Position numbers and translations under genes: made by a program. Below the pieces are notes generated by a model, which was given only the letters and a program-made list of their open reading frames with translations, was not told the DNA's origin and ran no database searches. DNA of 64,000 bases. It comes from Dimorphilus gyrociliatus. Its lineage: Eukaryota > Annelida > Polychaeta > Dinophilidae. The stretch is taken from positions 200,785 to 264,784 of the forward strand of contig CAJFCJ010000070.1 of the NCBI GenBank assembly GCA_904063045.1. The letters are read 5' to 3'. Shown one piece after another: positions 54,344 through 63,992 of the stretch (position 1 is its first letter; each line of letters opens with the position of its first letter).

Positions 54344-56620
54344 TTACAGTTCTTGGAGTTCACTTTGGCTTTTCTGGAGTAGAATTTTTTCTATGTGTTT
54401 TTCCATCATCTCATCAACCTTCTTATTGATAAGCCAGTGTCTGGTAGTAGTTGGGATCCTAAAGGCAGTTATTGACTTATACATTTGGAAGTGAGAGCTG
54501 TTAGGGGCTAGCTGGTGGATTGTTCTCTTGACTTTCTCAGCTATTAGTTGGGCTCCATTGTGTTGTGGTATGAGGAGTGGTACCATTTCCTTGGTGGTAA
54601 AACCTTCATGTTTATTAAGACCATGTGGGAACAGTGTATCCAAATGGTTGATGATTTCAGTTTCTTTTCTCATTAACCAAACTATTACTGAGCTCTCTGT
54701 GAGTTCCTTAGGAGCTACAGCAGCTATGTAGATCTTGAACTTCTTGATATCATGTGTTGCCATATGGTTATATAGTGGTCTATCTATCTTGTTTTTGAAG
54801 CCCAAATTATGGGTACCCCATCTACACTTGATAGTATCTGTAGTCATACCCACATATGCTAACCCACACATAGAGCATTGTAGGATATAGACACAACCAT
54901 TGGTGTTACAGTTAATGCTTTGGGTTAAGCTCCAAGAGTTGACCTGGTATAGGTCAAATACCTCATCTCTGGAGTCCAGTCTGAGGCAAGTATCACATCT
55001 AGTGTTACAACATTTATTGACTTTATACCTCAGTGCCTTTTTTTCTTCAGCTCTGGTGTTGAATTTTTTGATGGTGTCCCTCCCCATTCTCCAGGTGTAG
55101 CCATTGACTTTATTGATTCTAATGAGATCTTTGAACTGTGAGATAGCCATTTTGGGATCTTTGCAGTTTCTCATATATCTAGTTAGCTGGCTCATTAGGA
55201 TACCTCTGAATGTGTGTGGTGGATGATTGGATTTGGTGTGTAGCAGTATTCTGGAGTCAGTAGCCTTAAAATGGGTTTCCCAGGAAAGAGAGTTCCCTAG
55301 TATATGTAGGTCCAAGTCCAGAAAAGTACTTGATTTAGGGTTCTGGGACCAAGTGAGCTTGATATCTGGATTTCTGTTGTTTAGTCTTGTCTTGAACTCC
55401 ATGATGTCCCTGTCTGGTTTAGTGACCAAAATGATATCATCAATGTACCTGCCATAGTACTCAATGTCCTCTGTAAAATCTGTGACCAATTCATGTTCCC
55501 AGGTGTGTAACACTATGTTTGCATATGCAGGACTAAATGGAGCTCCCATAGCTGTGCCCTTTATTTGCAGGAACCTGTGGTTCCCAAAGGTGAAATCATT
55601 GTTGTTGAGACAAATCCAAAGGAGTTCCAAGATTAGTTCATCAGGTCTACCTTCATGGTAGTGGGTTAACATGAACTCTTTAACAGCTTTTATGCCCCAT
55701 TGAGGGTTAATGCTTGGGTATAGAGCTTCTACATCTGCTGTGAAGATCCCTCTGTTTTGCCAATTATGTATCATAGATAGTTTGCCAATGCAATGTTGGG
55801 TGTTTTTAACATAGCTAGTGGTACTTTTTGCCATTTTGACCAGATAGTGATCAACAAATTTAGATATTTTATATAGATCAGAGCCTACATAGCTCACCAC
55901 TGGTCTCCCCTTGGGGATCCTATATGGTACTCTCCATTGGGAGCTGTGTTTATGAATTTTAGGTAGGAGGTAAAACTTTCTATCTCCTGGGCTATTCTGT
56001 GGAGCCATCAGAGTTGCTGTAGATTTGGTAATAATTTTCATTGTAACCAATTCATTAAGGATTTCATTTAACCGGGTCCATTGGGTAGAGCTTATTTTAT
56101 TGCTGACCTGTTTGTAGGTTGTTCTGTCACAGAGCTGTGTCATGGCTTCAAAGACATAGTCCTCTTTGTCCATTAAGACAATCCTTCTTCCTTTATCAGC
56201 TGGTTTAATGATAATGTTAGGATGATTGTTGAGGAAGTTTTTCATTAGGCCTTGATTTTCAAAACCCTTCTGGGCTCTATTAATTTTTTCAGAGCCCTTT
56301 ATAATGTCATATATCCTGTCTGTGATATGGTTAATTTCTGGAATATGACTAGAGGGCATGTAATTTAACTCCCTCATTAGTTCAGGTAGAGATGGTGCTT
56401 GTATGTCAAGAAGTTTTTTCTTTAGTGGATTATTTCGAAATCTTGGTGTACCATTTTTCTCAATGATCTTTAGCCATTTTAATGTATAATCCAAGATCCC
56501 TGTGAAGTGCAAGTTTATAAATTTATTTGGGGCCCAAGTCCAGGCAAAGCCCAGACCTTGTGCCATAGTGTTCAGGCAAGAACTCTTGATGTTAGAGTTC
56601 CTACATAGGTTAAAAACCAT
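54344..56620 (-). CDS. PLE1 ORF2: Penelope-type reverse transcriptase with GIY-YIG endonuclease
   Basis: 758 residues. PLE-type RT signatures: IIKPADKGRRIVLMD (about 137), LLPKIHKHSSQWR (about 215), KGRPVVSY, FTADVEALYPSINP (catalytic Asp, about 295), GTAMGAPFSPAYAN (about 355) and YYGRYIDDIILV (YxDD, about 383). The C-terminal part has a Cys-rich stretch (CCNTRCDTC), then VYILQC-x2-C-GLAYVGMTT and RWGTH, matching the GIY-YIG nuclease core including its Arg. The enzyme would nick target DNA and copy the element RNA. Complete, no internal stop. Confidence 0.9.
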   Translation of the reverse strand: MVFNLCRNSNIKSSCLNTMAQGLGFAWTWAPNKFINLHFTGILDYTLKWLKIIEKNGTPRFRNNPLKKKLLDIQAPSLPELMRELNYMPSSHIPEINHITDRIYDIIKGSEKINRAQKGFENQGLMKNFLNNHPNIIIKPADKGRRIVLMDKEDYVFEAMTQLCDRTTYKQVSNKISSTQWTRLNEILNELVTMKIITKSTATLMAPQNSPGDRKFYLLPKIHKHSSQWRVPYRIPKGRPVVSYVGSDLYKISKFVDHYLVKMAKSTTSYVKNTQHCIGKLSMIHNWQNRGIFTADVEALYPSINPQWGIKAVKEFMLTHYHEGRPDELILELLWICLNNNDFTFGNHRFLQIKGTAMGAPFSPAYANIVLHTWEHELVTDFTEDIEYYGRYIDDIILVTKPDRDIMEFKTRLNNRNPDIKLTWSQNPKSSTFLDLDLHILGNSLSWETHFKATDSRILLHTKSNHPPHTFRGILMSQLTRYMRNCKDPKMAISQFKDLIRINKVNGYTWRMGRDTIKKFNTRAEEKKALRYKVNKCCNTRCDTCLRLDSRDEVFDLYQVNSWSLTQSINCNTNGCVYILQCSMCGLAYVGMTTDTIKCRWGTHNLGFKNKIDRPLYNHMATHDIKKFKIYIAAVAPKELTESSVIVWLMRKETEIINHLDTLFPHGLNKHEGFTTKEMVPLLIPQHNGAQLIAEKVKRTIHQLAPNSSHFQMYKSITAFRIPTTTRHWLINKKVDEMMEKHIEKILLQKSQSELQEL

Positions 56621-56691
56621 ACTTGGTTCTGTTTTATTGATAAAAACATGTTTAAAAACATTATAATTGTTATGCTGTTGTGCTTGAAGAG

Positions 56692-57474
56692 TTAGGAGTT
56701 TCCCTGGTCCATAGTCTCCTCATCAGCACTCATTTTCTCTGTAATTCCTTTAAATAAGACAGTCATGATTGCCAATTCCTTTCTTAGTTCTGAGATTTCA
56801 TCCTTAGAGTTCTTGTAAGGTTCTTTGTGTCTGGTTTTGTCTGCTGGTTTCTTGGATCTCTGTATGGTAGGGAGCTCTTTGAAATTTTCATGGAGCTCTC
56901 TATTGAAAGAGTCATCTAAGGGAGCTTTTAGATTTTTGGTAACCAAGTATACACTTTCTTTAAGTTGGGCCCAATTAATCTTTTTGCCATATTTTTGTAT
57001 CGATCTGGTTTTGGCTACTTCAATAGCTTTCTTAACCTCTGATTGATTGTAATTTTGCTGATCATTTTTTATCTTGTCCCTCATTTTAGAGAGCCTCTCA
57101 TTGAGCTCCTCCAGCACCACTCTATTTGTTTCTCTAGCACAAGTATTGGCTATTTCATGTAGTTGGTTGAGTCTTTCCCCAGTAATGGGACCTCCTGTGA
57201 TTCTAATTGAGTCCATCATATCCATGGCCTTTTTGGTCCAAGGGTTATATTCCTTAAGTCTCTCAATCTGGTGAATAGAACTGTAAGTTTTACTCATAGC
57301 TCTAGTCAGGGCTTTTTCCTTGTCACTTAGAGAACCTTTAAAACCATTTGCATCAGGTGCAGTCTGGCTCTTTGTGACTTGTACCCATCTGGGTTTGTCT
57401 GGAGCTCTGGAGTAGGGTGTCTTTCTTCCTGTTTTTTTTGTTCTTCTAGGAGCTTGGTTTTGTTTAGGGTCCAT
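56692..57474 (-). CDS. PLE1 ORF1
   Basis: 260 residues. The basic, Pro/Lys/Arg-rich N terminus (RRTKKTGRKTPYSR) suits nucleic-acid binding. The remainder is largely helical and charged with coiled-coil-like segments near the C terminus (KDEISELRKELAIM). PLEs often have such an accessory ORF before RT. It starts immediately after telomeric repeats, and its stop is 71 bp before the ORF2 Met. Confidence 0.75.
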   Translation of the reverse strand: MDPKQNQAPRRTKKTGRKTPYSRAPDKPRWVQVTKSQTAPDANGFKGSLSDKEKALTRAMSKTYSSIHQIERLKEYNPWTKKAMDMMDSIRITGGPITGERLNQLHEIANTCARETNRVVLEELNERLSKMRDKIKNDQQNYNQSEVKKAIEVAKTRSIQKYGKKINWAQLKESVYLVTKNLKAPLDDSFNRELHENFKELPTIQRSKKPADKTRHKEPYKNSKDEISELRKELAIMTVLFKGITEKMSADEETMDQGNS

Positions 57475-57478
57475 TGCC

Positions 57479-57609
57479 AGGGTTAGGGTTAGGGTTAGGG
57501 TTAGGGTTAGGTTAGGGTTAGGTTAGGGTTAGGGTTAGGTTAGGGTTAGGGTTAGGTTAGGGTTAGGTTAGGGTTAGGGTTAGGGTTTAGGGTTAGGTTA
57601 GGGTTAGGG
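57479..57609 (+). repeat. Telomeric-type repeat tract between PLE1 and PLE2
   Basis: About 130 bp of TTAGGG with TTAGG variants, in the same orientation as 53134-53427. It joins the 5' end of PLE1 to the 3' end of PLE2. Confidence 0.95.
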
Positions 57610-58446
57610 TTTTATATAGGTTTGAACTAGACACTAAGGTCTCAGTTCTGATGAAAGTCAAATAACTTCCACCAAACTTTCAGAAGATCCCATAATGAAA
57701 TGGAATGCAAGAGTAAGAACTTATTGTACATTTTAAAACAAGTACTCTTCCCATCACTAATCAATTTATGTCTGTTTGTTTGTTTTTGATTTGGTTTTAA
57801 ATTGCAATAGTATGTTTAACCTAGGATATATTAATCTAGATGGTTGCCAAGTATGGTTGACCTACCATGGTTTCGTCTTCCCCTTTTAATGCAAAGACTC
57901 ATCAGGGTCAATTCAGAGGATAGTATAACCTAAGAACTATCTTGAAGGGGGGGAGAGGATCAATTCTACAATTGAATCCTTCCCTGCAGTAAGTTTTTGG
58001 TTATAAGCCTAATCATAAATTGTTATATGTATGTATATGTATCATTATGTGTAGGTGTATGTGTGATTGTGTATGTATATATCAACCATTGAAGTTGATT
58101 TTTGTAATAGTTGTCAACAAGTTGAGATTTGTTTTTTGTAATTTTTTTGTAATTTTTTTAGTTTGTTTCCTATTAGGATTATGAAGATGATTTTGGTCAT
58201 ATAGATAGTTGTATTTTGATGCCTAATTTTTTATAATTTGTGAGGTTATATATGGTATTCATAAGAACTTTTGTTTTTAACAATGAATGCATGTGTGTAT
58301 GTTTGTGTGTAAATATGTTTTTTATTTGTTTTGAATGGATAAAAGTTGATGTTTTTTAATTTTTGATTGAATTTGTGATGATCAGATGTTAAGTTCAACT
58401 TGTACTGTTCCTCAAAACCCCTTGACTCTTCTTACTTGTGATTAGG
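57610..58446 (-). repeat. PLE2 3' tandem repeat (pLTR-like), distal copy
   Basis: The first about 350 bp (TTTTATATAGGTTTGAACTAG onward) is nearly identical to 58447-58800. The rest is diverged but still alignable (ATATCAACCAT.GAAGTTGATT). The junction between the copies contains a single TTAGG (58442-58446). Confidence 0.85.
57857..57911 (-). ncRNA. Hammerhead ribozyme, PLE2 distal repeat
   Basis: Minus strand: helix I TTGACC/GGTCAA; core CTGATGA; helix II GTCTT/AAGAC with a 14-nt loop; GAA; helix III as the palindrome ACCATGGT; then A (position 17, cleavable) just before GGTCAA. All core residues of a type I hammerhead are present. The palindromic helix III suggests action as a dimer. Confidence 0.8.
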
Positions 58447-59290
58447 TTTTATATAGGTTTGAACTAGACACTAAGGTCTCAGTTCTGATGAAAGTCAAAT
58501 AACTTCCACCAAACTTTCAGAAGATCCCATAATGAAATGGAATGCAAGAGTAAGAACTTATTGTACATTTTAAAACAAGTACTCTTCCCATCACTAATCA
58601 ATTTATGTCTGTTTGTTTTTTTTGATTTGGTTTTTTTGATTTGGTTTTAAATTGCAATAGTATGTTTAACCTAGGATATATTAATCTAGATGGTTGCCAA
58701 GTATGGTTGACCTACCATGGTTTCGTCTTCCCCTTTTAATGCAAAGACTCATCAGGGTCAATTCAGAGGATAGTATAACCTAAGAACTATCCTGAAGGGG
58801 AGGAGAGGACCAATTTTATAATTGAATCCTTCCTTGCAAGAATGTTCTTGTTGTATGGATGTTGAAATTGTATGTGTATTTGTATGTTTATATATGTATG
58901 GATGAATATCAACCATAGAAGTTGATTCTTTATAATACTTGTCAATAAGATGACTTTTGTTTTGTAATATCTAGTTGCTTACTTTTCAGTTATTGAAATT
59001 TTCTTTGGTCTGATATATAGTTATTTGCCTAATGGTTTTTTTTGTTGTCCTATTGGTATGTTTAGGTATAATGTAGGTACAATGTGTATATAATGTTTAC
59101 AAAAGATGCCAGAGTTTATAATTTTCATTTGTTCCTGTTCCTCATTGAACAATTTTTGAACTGTTAAACAGCAAGATATATAATCCAAGTTGTCTGACAG
59201 GTCTTATAGTGTTAATGAAAGAAATGAAATTGATGAAAATCAACTATAACATCTTAAAGTCACCTGGACATATATAAACAAATAGATGCA
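58447..59290 (-). repeat. PLE2 3' tandem repeat (pLTR-like), proximal copy
   Basis: Copy of 57610-58446. The far border is approximate because similarity fades. Confidence 0.75.
58707..58761 (-). ncRNA. Hammerhead ribozyme, PLE2 proximal repeat
   Basis: Sequence-identical to 57857-57911 over the motif, so all helices and core residues are conserved. Confidence 0.8.
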
Positions 59291-59795
59291 TAAATGTAAA
59301 ACATTATAGTATCTTTAATTTCACAAATGAACAAACAAACATATAGCTTACTTTGTTTTTTCTTTCAGAGTTGTTTGATGTAGAAAAATGATCTTTTGTT
59401 GTATGTAGATGTTGAATCACTAAACAGAGTTTTTGTAGAGAGCAGTCCTTCTTGTTCTGAGAATTTTCTTGAAGTGATGATGTTTGATAGACCTTGTAGC
59501 TTATATAGAGGAGTGTTATGTAATTGACATATCCTAAGATATGTCAGTTTATCTTGACAAGTATCTGGTATTACATAAAAGTTTTAGTATCCCAAGCCTA
59601 GACACATTTGGTATTATATAAGAAGTGATATGTCAGCCTCTGGCATTCCAGTGTGTCACACACCTAATCAATTTTGCATTGATATAAATACATAGTTATA
59701 TTATGCTAATATTACTATTTTAAACTAGAGAAATATCAAAGTGTTTATATAAAATATACAGAGATTGAAATTTAGTTTTGATAGGTCTGTTAATT
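59291..59795. other. PLE2 internal untranslated region
   Basis: AT-rich, no ORF. Confidence 0.4.
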
Positions 59796-60023
59796 TCACT
59801 CATTGTGTTGTTCCTCTATAGCCTGAATATCTTGTCTGTTTAATCTTCTTCTTCCAGTTCTTCTTTGTTGTTGTTCTATCACATCTTTAGTGTTTACTAA
59901 TATCTCATTAAAAATTAAATGTTGAACAATATTTCTTAAAGGAGATATCTTGTCCTGTTGGAGTCTTCTATGAAAAGGATCTCCTCTTATAATGCCATTG
60001 ATATAAACAATATTTGTAAACAT
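59796..60023 (-). CDS. PLE2 third ORF, short
   Basis: 75 residues, starting 5 bp after the stop of the 276-aa ORF. The C-terminal half is Gln/Arg-rich (RRTGRRRLNRQD). No family recognised. It may be a frameshifted tail of the preceding ORF or a separate product. Confidence 0.45.
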   Translation of the reverse strand: MFTNIVYINGIIRGDPFHRRLQQDKISPLRNIVQHLIFNEILVNTKDVIEQQQRRTGRRRLNRQDIQAIEEQHNE

Positions 60024-60028
60024 TTTTT

Positions 60029-60859
60029 TTAACCTTTCTGGTAGAAATTTTGATTATTAAAATTATCCTGAACTTTGTATGATATAAACAGCATACATTC
60101 CTTAATATTTCCATTACTTTGATAAATAGCTGGAAAATTATCATCAATATCATTAATGGTGTCAAAAGGAATATGTAGAGCTACAATGTTAGTTTTTATC
60201 TTCCATTTTGATAAGATTTCTTTGCAATTTTCAAATGTTAATCCACAAATATTTACAATCAAAATATTTCCATGAAAATTGATATTCCTCTTAACATCTT
60301 CTATTTGAAACAAATCCAAATCACTCAAACTAGCATCTGTTAAGAGAAGCAAATTACAGTTGGTAGTAAATTTCACTGCTGGTTGTTGAATTTTCATAAG
60401 ATTTTCCATTTCCCCTTCTGTTAAATTCACTCCAATATCTGCAAAAGATGCTAGTAGTTCACCAACATTGAAATGTTTTCTTCTATTAACTTTGATTGTA
60501 TTATTAAATCTTACAAGCTGGTCAGTACCATTCAAATATCTTAATATCACTTCTCCAAGTTGTTGTTTATTTATATTATTTACTTGGTGTTGTTCAACAA
60601 GCCACATTTTTTCATCACAAAATTGTTTAAATTTCATCAGTTTGTCTACAGTATCTTTTTCAAATTTACTTGCATCAAAAATTGGAGGATGATTTCTGTC
60701 ATCTCTTCTAAATCTTTGAAGATGATTATAAAATGTTCCAAAGTTAAAAAATTGTTGAAAAGATGGTGGTAAAAAATGTTCAATATCAATTATTTGATTG
60801 ATAAGAATTGCATCATTTTCTATTCTTTCAATTTGATTTTGTGGAGTATTATTTGCCAT
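60029..60859 (-). CDS. PLE2 second ORF, unknown
   Basis: 276 residues without a stop, about 240 bp downstream of the RT ORF. The N-terminal half is helical and charged. Residues about 170-250 alternate strands and helices (LLLLTDASLSDL, ILIVNICGLTFENC, NIVALHIPFDTI) in a way that recalls SGNH/flavodoxin-like folds, but the GDS motif of SGNH esterases is not present, so this is only a suggestion. Confidence 0.55.
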   Translation of the reverse strand: MANNTPQNQIERIENDAILINQIIDIEHFLPPSFQQFFNFGTFYNHLQRFRRDDRNHPPIFDASKFEKDTVDKLMKFKQFCDEKMWLVEQHQVNNINKQQLGEVILRYLNGTDQLVRFNNTIKVNRRKHFNVGELLASFADIGVNLTEGEMENLMKIQQPAVKFTTNCNLLLLTDASLSDLDLFQIEDVKRNINFHGNILIVNICGLTFENCKEILSKWKIKTNIVALHIPFDTINDIDDNFPAIYQSNGNIKECMLFISYKVQDNFNNQNFYQKG

Positions 60860-60964
60860 TATAGAAAATCTATAAAAACAAAATAATTTAGTAAAATTTA
60901 GTATATTCTACACAAAAAGAATATTATAGATATGAACTGAACAAATCTAAGAATACATAGAATA

Positions 60965-60966
60965 TC

Positions 60967-61004
<38 letters not shown>

Positions 61005-61005
61005 G
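60965..61005. repeat. (TA)n microsatellite
   Basis: About 40 bp of TA with one CA interruption, between the two PLE2 ORFs. Confidence 0.9.
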
Positions 61006-61097
61006 TTGTACAGATATATGCAGTGAAAAGCAAATTATTATGAAGCAAACAAAACAAATATTCAAAGGAAAACAACTAATTAAAAAATATTGAAAGT

Positions 61098-63992
61098 TTA
61101 AAGTTTCTTCTTAATTCTTCTTCCAGTTCTAACCATCTTCTCTGCAACTACTGGTTTATGTTCGTCTGTTTCCTTCTCCATCTTCCTCTTCATAGTGAAT
61201 TTTCTTGTAATTGTATCAAACTTTGGTTTTTTTCCTGGTTGAGGTGGTGCACTAAGTGAAGATGTTTCTTCTGCATTCTTCTTTTTATAAAAATGTTTAA
61301 TTGTTGATGTTCCTGTTTTATTTAGTGAAAAATGACATTTTTCTGATGAATCTGTACTAGTTGTATTTCTTTTATGAAATAAGGAAGTAGACATATTTTG
61401 TTCCTGTTTAAAATAAATGTTTTTATGAATTAATTGAAAATAACTATTTATGTTGTTTGTAAAAGCAAATATCAGAGGAATGTTTTTAAATATGGAATTC
61501 TTATCACTTAATAATTTATAGGTTTTTGTTAATTTTTTTAACACTGGTCCATGATCATTTCTATAAGGCATAATTAATGGTAGCTTTGAATATACTGGAC
61601 AACTGGTATATCTGGCTAAGCCAAAGGGATAATACATGACATTTTTCATATTCAAGTGATAAATATATCTGTTCATTTCAATTGTTGATTTATCTCTTTG
61701 CAATTGTTCATAAGGAAATATTGTTATATTAAATTGATTTTCTGCAAAATGTTGATGCTGGATATAGTTTTCTACTAGGTCAATATTATTCAATTCCAAA
61801 TATTTTCTTGATAGAAGGTATTTAAGTGTTTGTAAGATGTTGATTTTTTTATGTTGCTGTATAGAAAAGTACATCATTTGTCCACATTCTTTACATTGTA
61901 ATAGAAATACTTTTGAGTTATCTGTAATTAAATCTACACAGTTTTTCCTATAAATGAAATTCATGTTTAGAGGGCAGAATATCTTTTTTCTTATGTTAAA
62001 ATATATTCTTAATTCCTTTGGAATATTCCACTGTTTCTTTCTATTTTCTTCCAACACTCTTTCATAGTTTTCTTTCTTCATTTGGTCTTTAATTACAGAC
62101 TGTATTGCTTTTTTTATTTCTTTAGCACTGTAGCCTTGACTGGAAAGTGGTTTCATCACAGTTTGACAAGTTTGAAAGAATAGAAATGGAGAGGAGCTGT
62201 TATTAAGAAATCTTTTGAATTGAGATTTTAAAAGTCCTTTAAAGATATGTTTAGGATGAAAAGAAGTTCTATGAAGTTGATGAAATGTTTCACAATTTTT
62301 GAAGAAAGTTAGATGATCCAATTGATTTGTTGAGAGAAATCTTGTTCCTTTAAATAGAATTAAATCTAAAAAGTTGATTGATTGAAAACTAGTTGTTCCC
62401 TCAAACTTTAAATTTTTTAATATATTATTGACTTTTTGAAGATAGCTATGAAATGTATCAATGCTACCTGTCCAAATTAGGAAAATATCATCCAAATATC
62501 TTTTATAAAATAGAGGTTTAGGTCTAATGTTGAAGAGGTAGACTTCTTCCACCCAAGCCATCCATAAGTTTGCATAAGCAGGAGCATAACTTTGACCCAT
62601 AGCACAACCACTCTTTTGTAAGTATATTGTATCTAAAAATTTAAAATGATTCTTATGCAAGTTGAATTTGAGAAGTTGAATAAGAAAATCATCAGGTCTG
62701 TGCTTGTAGGAATACTTTTCAAAAAAATATTTTACAGCTTTCAATCCAGTGTAAGTATCAATGTTTGTATACATACTTTTTATGTCCAGAGTCACCAAAA
62801 GAGCATCATCTGGAATTGTTATTCTATTAAGTTCATCCAACAGTTGTTTAGAATTACCAATATATGAAGAATGTAGCATACTAATTGGTTTGAGGTGATG
62901 TGAGATATATCTTGATATTTCATAAGATTCTGTCCTTAAATTGCTAACAACAGGCCTTCCTTTAGGAATTTTACCATCAACCAACCATTGTTCTGGTTCC
63001 TTATGTATTTTAGGTAAGCCATAAAATATTCTATTCTCAAAAGAATGCTTCTTTGTACACAGAGAATCCAACAAATGTTTATATTCTTTTTCATCCAAGG
63101 TAACTTTAAATGTTTTAATTAGGTCTTTATAATAGAAAATTGAGTTTTCTAAAAATTTATTACCAGAAATATTTATATTAGAAGTTGTTGATAGTTTACA
63201 ATATTGTTTATTATCAGAAAGTAATTGATTGCACATGTAGATATAATCTTCAGTATTTTGTATCACAACACAAGATCCCTTGTCAGCTGGCTTAATCACA
63301 ATGTCTAATGATAAAAACTTTCTCAGAGATTTAAAGAAATCTTTGTCAAATTTTCCAAGTTTTTGATTAGAATTCTCTTTAAAAATATTACTTTGAATTG
63401 CCTTTCTGCATCCTTTGAAAAATTGTAACATTTCATCACTGTCACCATCACCACCATCATCATCATCAGTATCATCTAGTTCTTCAACAGATGTTATATT
63501 TCTTTCAAATCCTTCTTTTGGTATCCATTGATAGTTAATACATGTAAGATTTTCCAGATTTGTTGATTTATTTTGTTTTTTAATGATTGATACTTTTTTA
63601 AAGAATCTCTCTAAATTGAACAATGTGTATTGCTTCCATTTGTCTGGTTTTATACTTTCATGTACAAACTTTAAACCAAGATTAAAAAAACTATTGACAT
63701 CATTTGGAATCTGATATTTGCTCAAATTAACAACATATTGAGTATTTAATTGTTTATAGAAATTAAATCCAGACATTAATATTACCTTGTTAGTTGATGT
63801 ATCTATGTCCATTGTTTCCTCTTTCTGATCTTTGATAATTCTCTGCAAAGTTTTCATTACTAAATCAATTGAAAATTCTTGTGCCTTCTTTGTCAGGTGT
63901 TTACATTTCGAATTTCCAGTTGGATTATCTGTAAATCCCAATTTTCTCATATCAGTCATATCAAGAACAGTGGCTTGGTTCTTAGTTGCCAT
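61098..63992 (-). CDS. PLE2 reverse transcriptase, no canonical GIY-YIG
   Basis: 964 residues. PLE RT signatures: IVIKPADKGSCVVIQ (about 235), YGLPKIHKEPEQW (about 325), KGRPVVSN, LLVTLDIKSMYTNID (about 398), GCAMGQSYAPAYAN (about 470) and YKRYLDDIFLIW (about 500). Downstream, LLQCKECGQMMYFSI occupies the place of the GIY-YIG start, but YVG is replaced by YFS, and the usual Arg/His that follow are not evident. The tail is basic (GRRIKKKL), likely for nuclear import or RNA binding. The start MATKNQ lies 8 bp from the window end; a longer N terminus cannot be excluded. Confidence 0.85.
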   Translation of the reverse strand: MATKNQATVLDMTDMRKLGFTDNPTGNSKCKHLTKKAQEFSIDLVMKTLQRIIKDQKEETMDIDTSTNKVILMSGFNFYKQLNTQYVVNLSKYQIPNDVNSFFNLGLKFVHESIKPDKWKQYTLFNLERFFKKVSIIKKQNKSTNLENLTCINYQWIPKEGFERNITSVEELDDTDDDDGGDGDSDEMLQFFKGCRKAIQSNIFKENSNQKLGKFDKDFFKSLRKFLSLDIVIKPADKGSCVVIQNTEDYIYMCNQLLSDNKQYCKLSTTSNINISGNKFLENSIFYYKDLIKTFKVTLDEKEYKHLLDSLCTKKHSFENRIFYGLPKIHKEPEQWLVDGKIPKGRPVVSNLRTESYEISRYISHHLKPISMLHSSYIGNSKQLLDELNRITIPDDALLVTLDIKSMYTNIDTYTGLKAVKYFFEKYSYKHRPDDFLIQLLKFNLHKNHFKFLDTIYLQKSGCAMGQSYAPAYANLWMAWVEEVYLFNIRPKPLFYKRYLDDIFLIWTGSIDTFHSYLQKVNNILKNLKFEGTTSFQSINFLDLILFKGTRFLSTNQLDHLTFFKNCETFHQLHRTSFHPKHIFKGLLKSQFKRFLNNSSSPFLFFQTCQTVMKPLSSQGYSAKEIKKAIQSVIKDQMKKENYERVLEENRKKQWNIPKELRIYFNIRKKIFCPLNMNFIYRKNCVDLITDNSKVFLLQCKECGQMMYFSIQQHKKINILQTLKYLLSRKYLELNNIDLVENYIQHQHFAENQFNITIFPYEQLQRDKSTIEMNRYIYHLNMKNVMYYPFGLARYTSCPVYSKLPLIMPYRNDHGPVLKKLTKTYKLLSDKNSIFKNIPLIFAFTNNINSYFQLIHKNIYFKQEQNMSTSLFHKRNTTSTDSSEKCHFSLNKTGTSTIKHFYKKKNAEETSSLSAPPQPGKKPKFDTITRKFTMKRKMEKETDEHKPVVAEKMVRTGRRIKKKL

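Larger units (their letters stand above)
53428..57474 (-). mobile_element. PLE1: Penelope-like retroelement with GIY-YIG-like domain
   Basis: Minus strand: ORF1 (57474-56692), RT-endonuclease ORF2 (56620-54344), GAGCTC-type minisatellite, a small acidic ORF, and a hammerhead-like motif, then telomeric repeats. The start codon of ORF1 is about 5 bp from the telomeric tract at 57479, so a 5' UTR is practically absent. Both ends therefore abut TTAGGG tracts in the same orientation. Confidence 0.85.

Noticed and set aside
57640-57670. Another CTGATGA (TTCTGATGAAAGTC) near the start of the PLE2 repeat as a further hammerhead
   Set aside because: No downstream helix II followed by GAAA and no helix I pairing were found.
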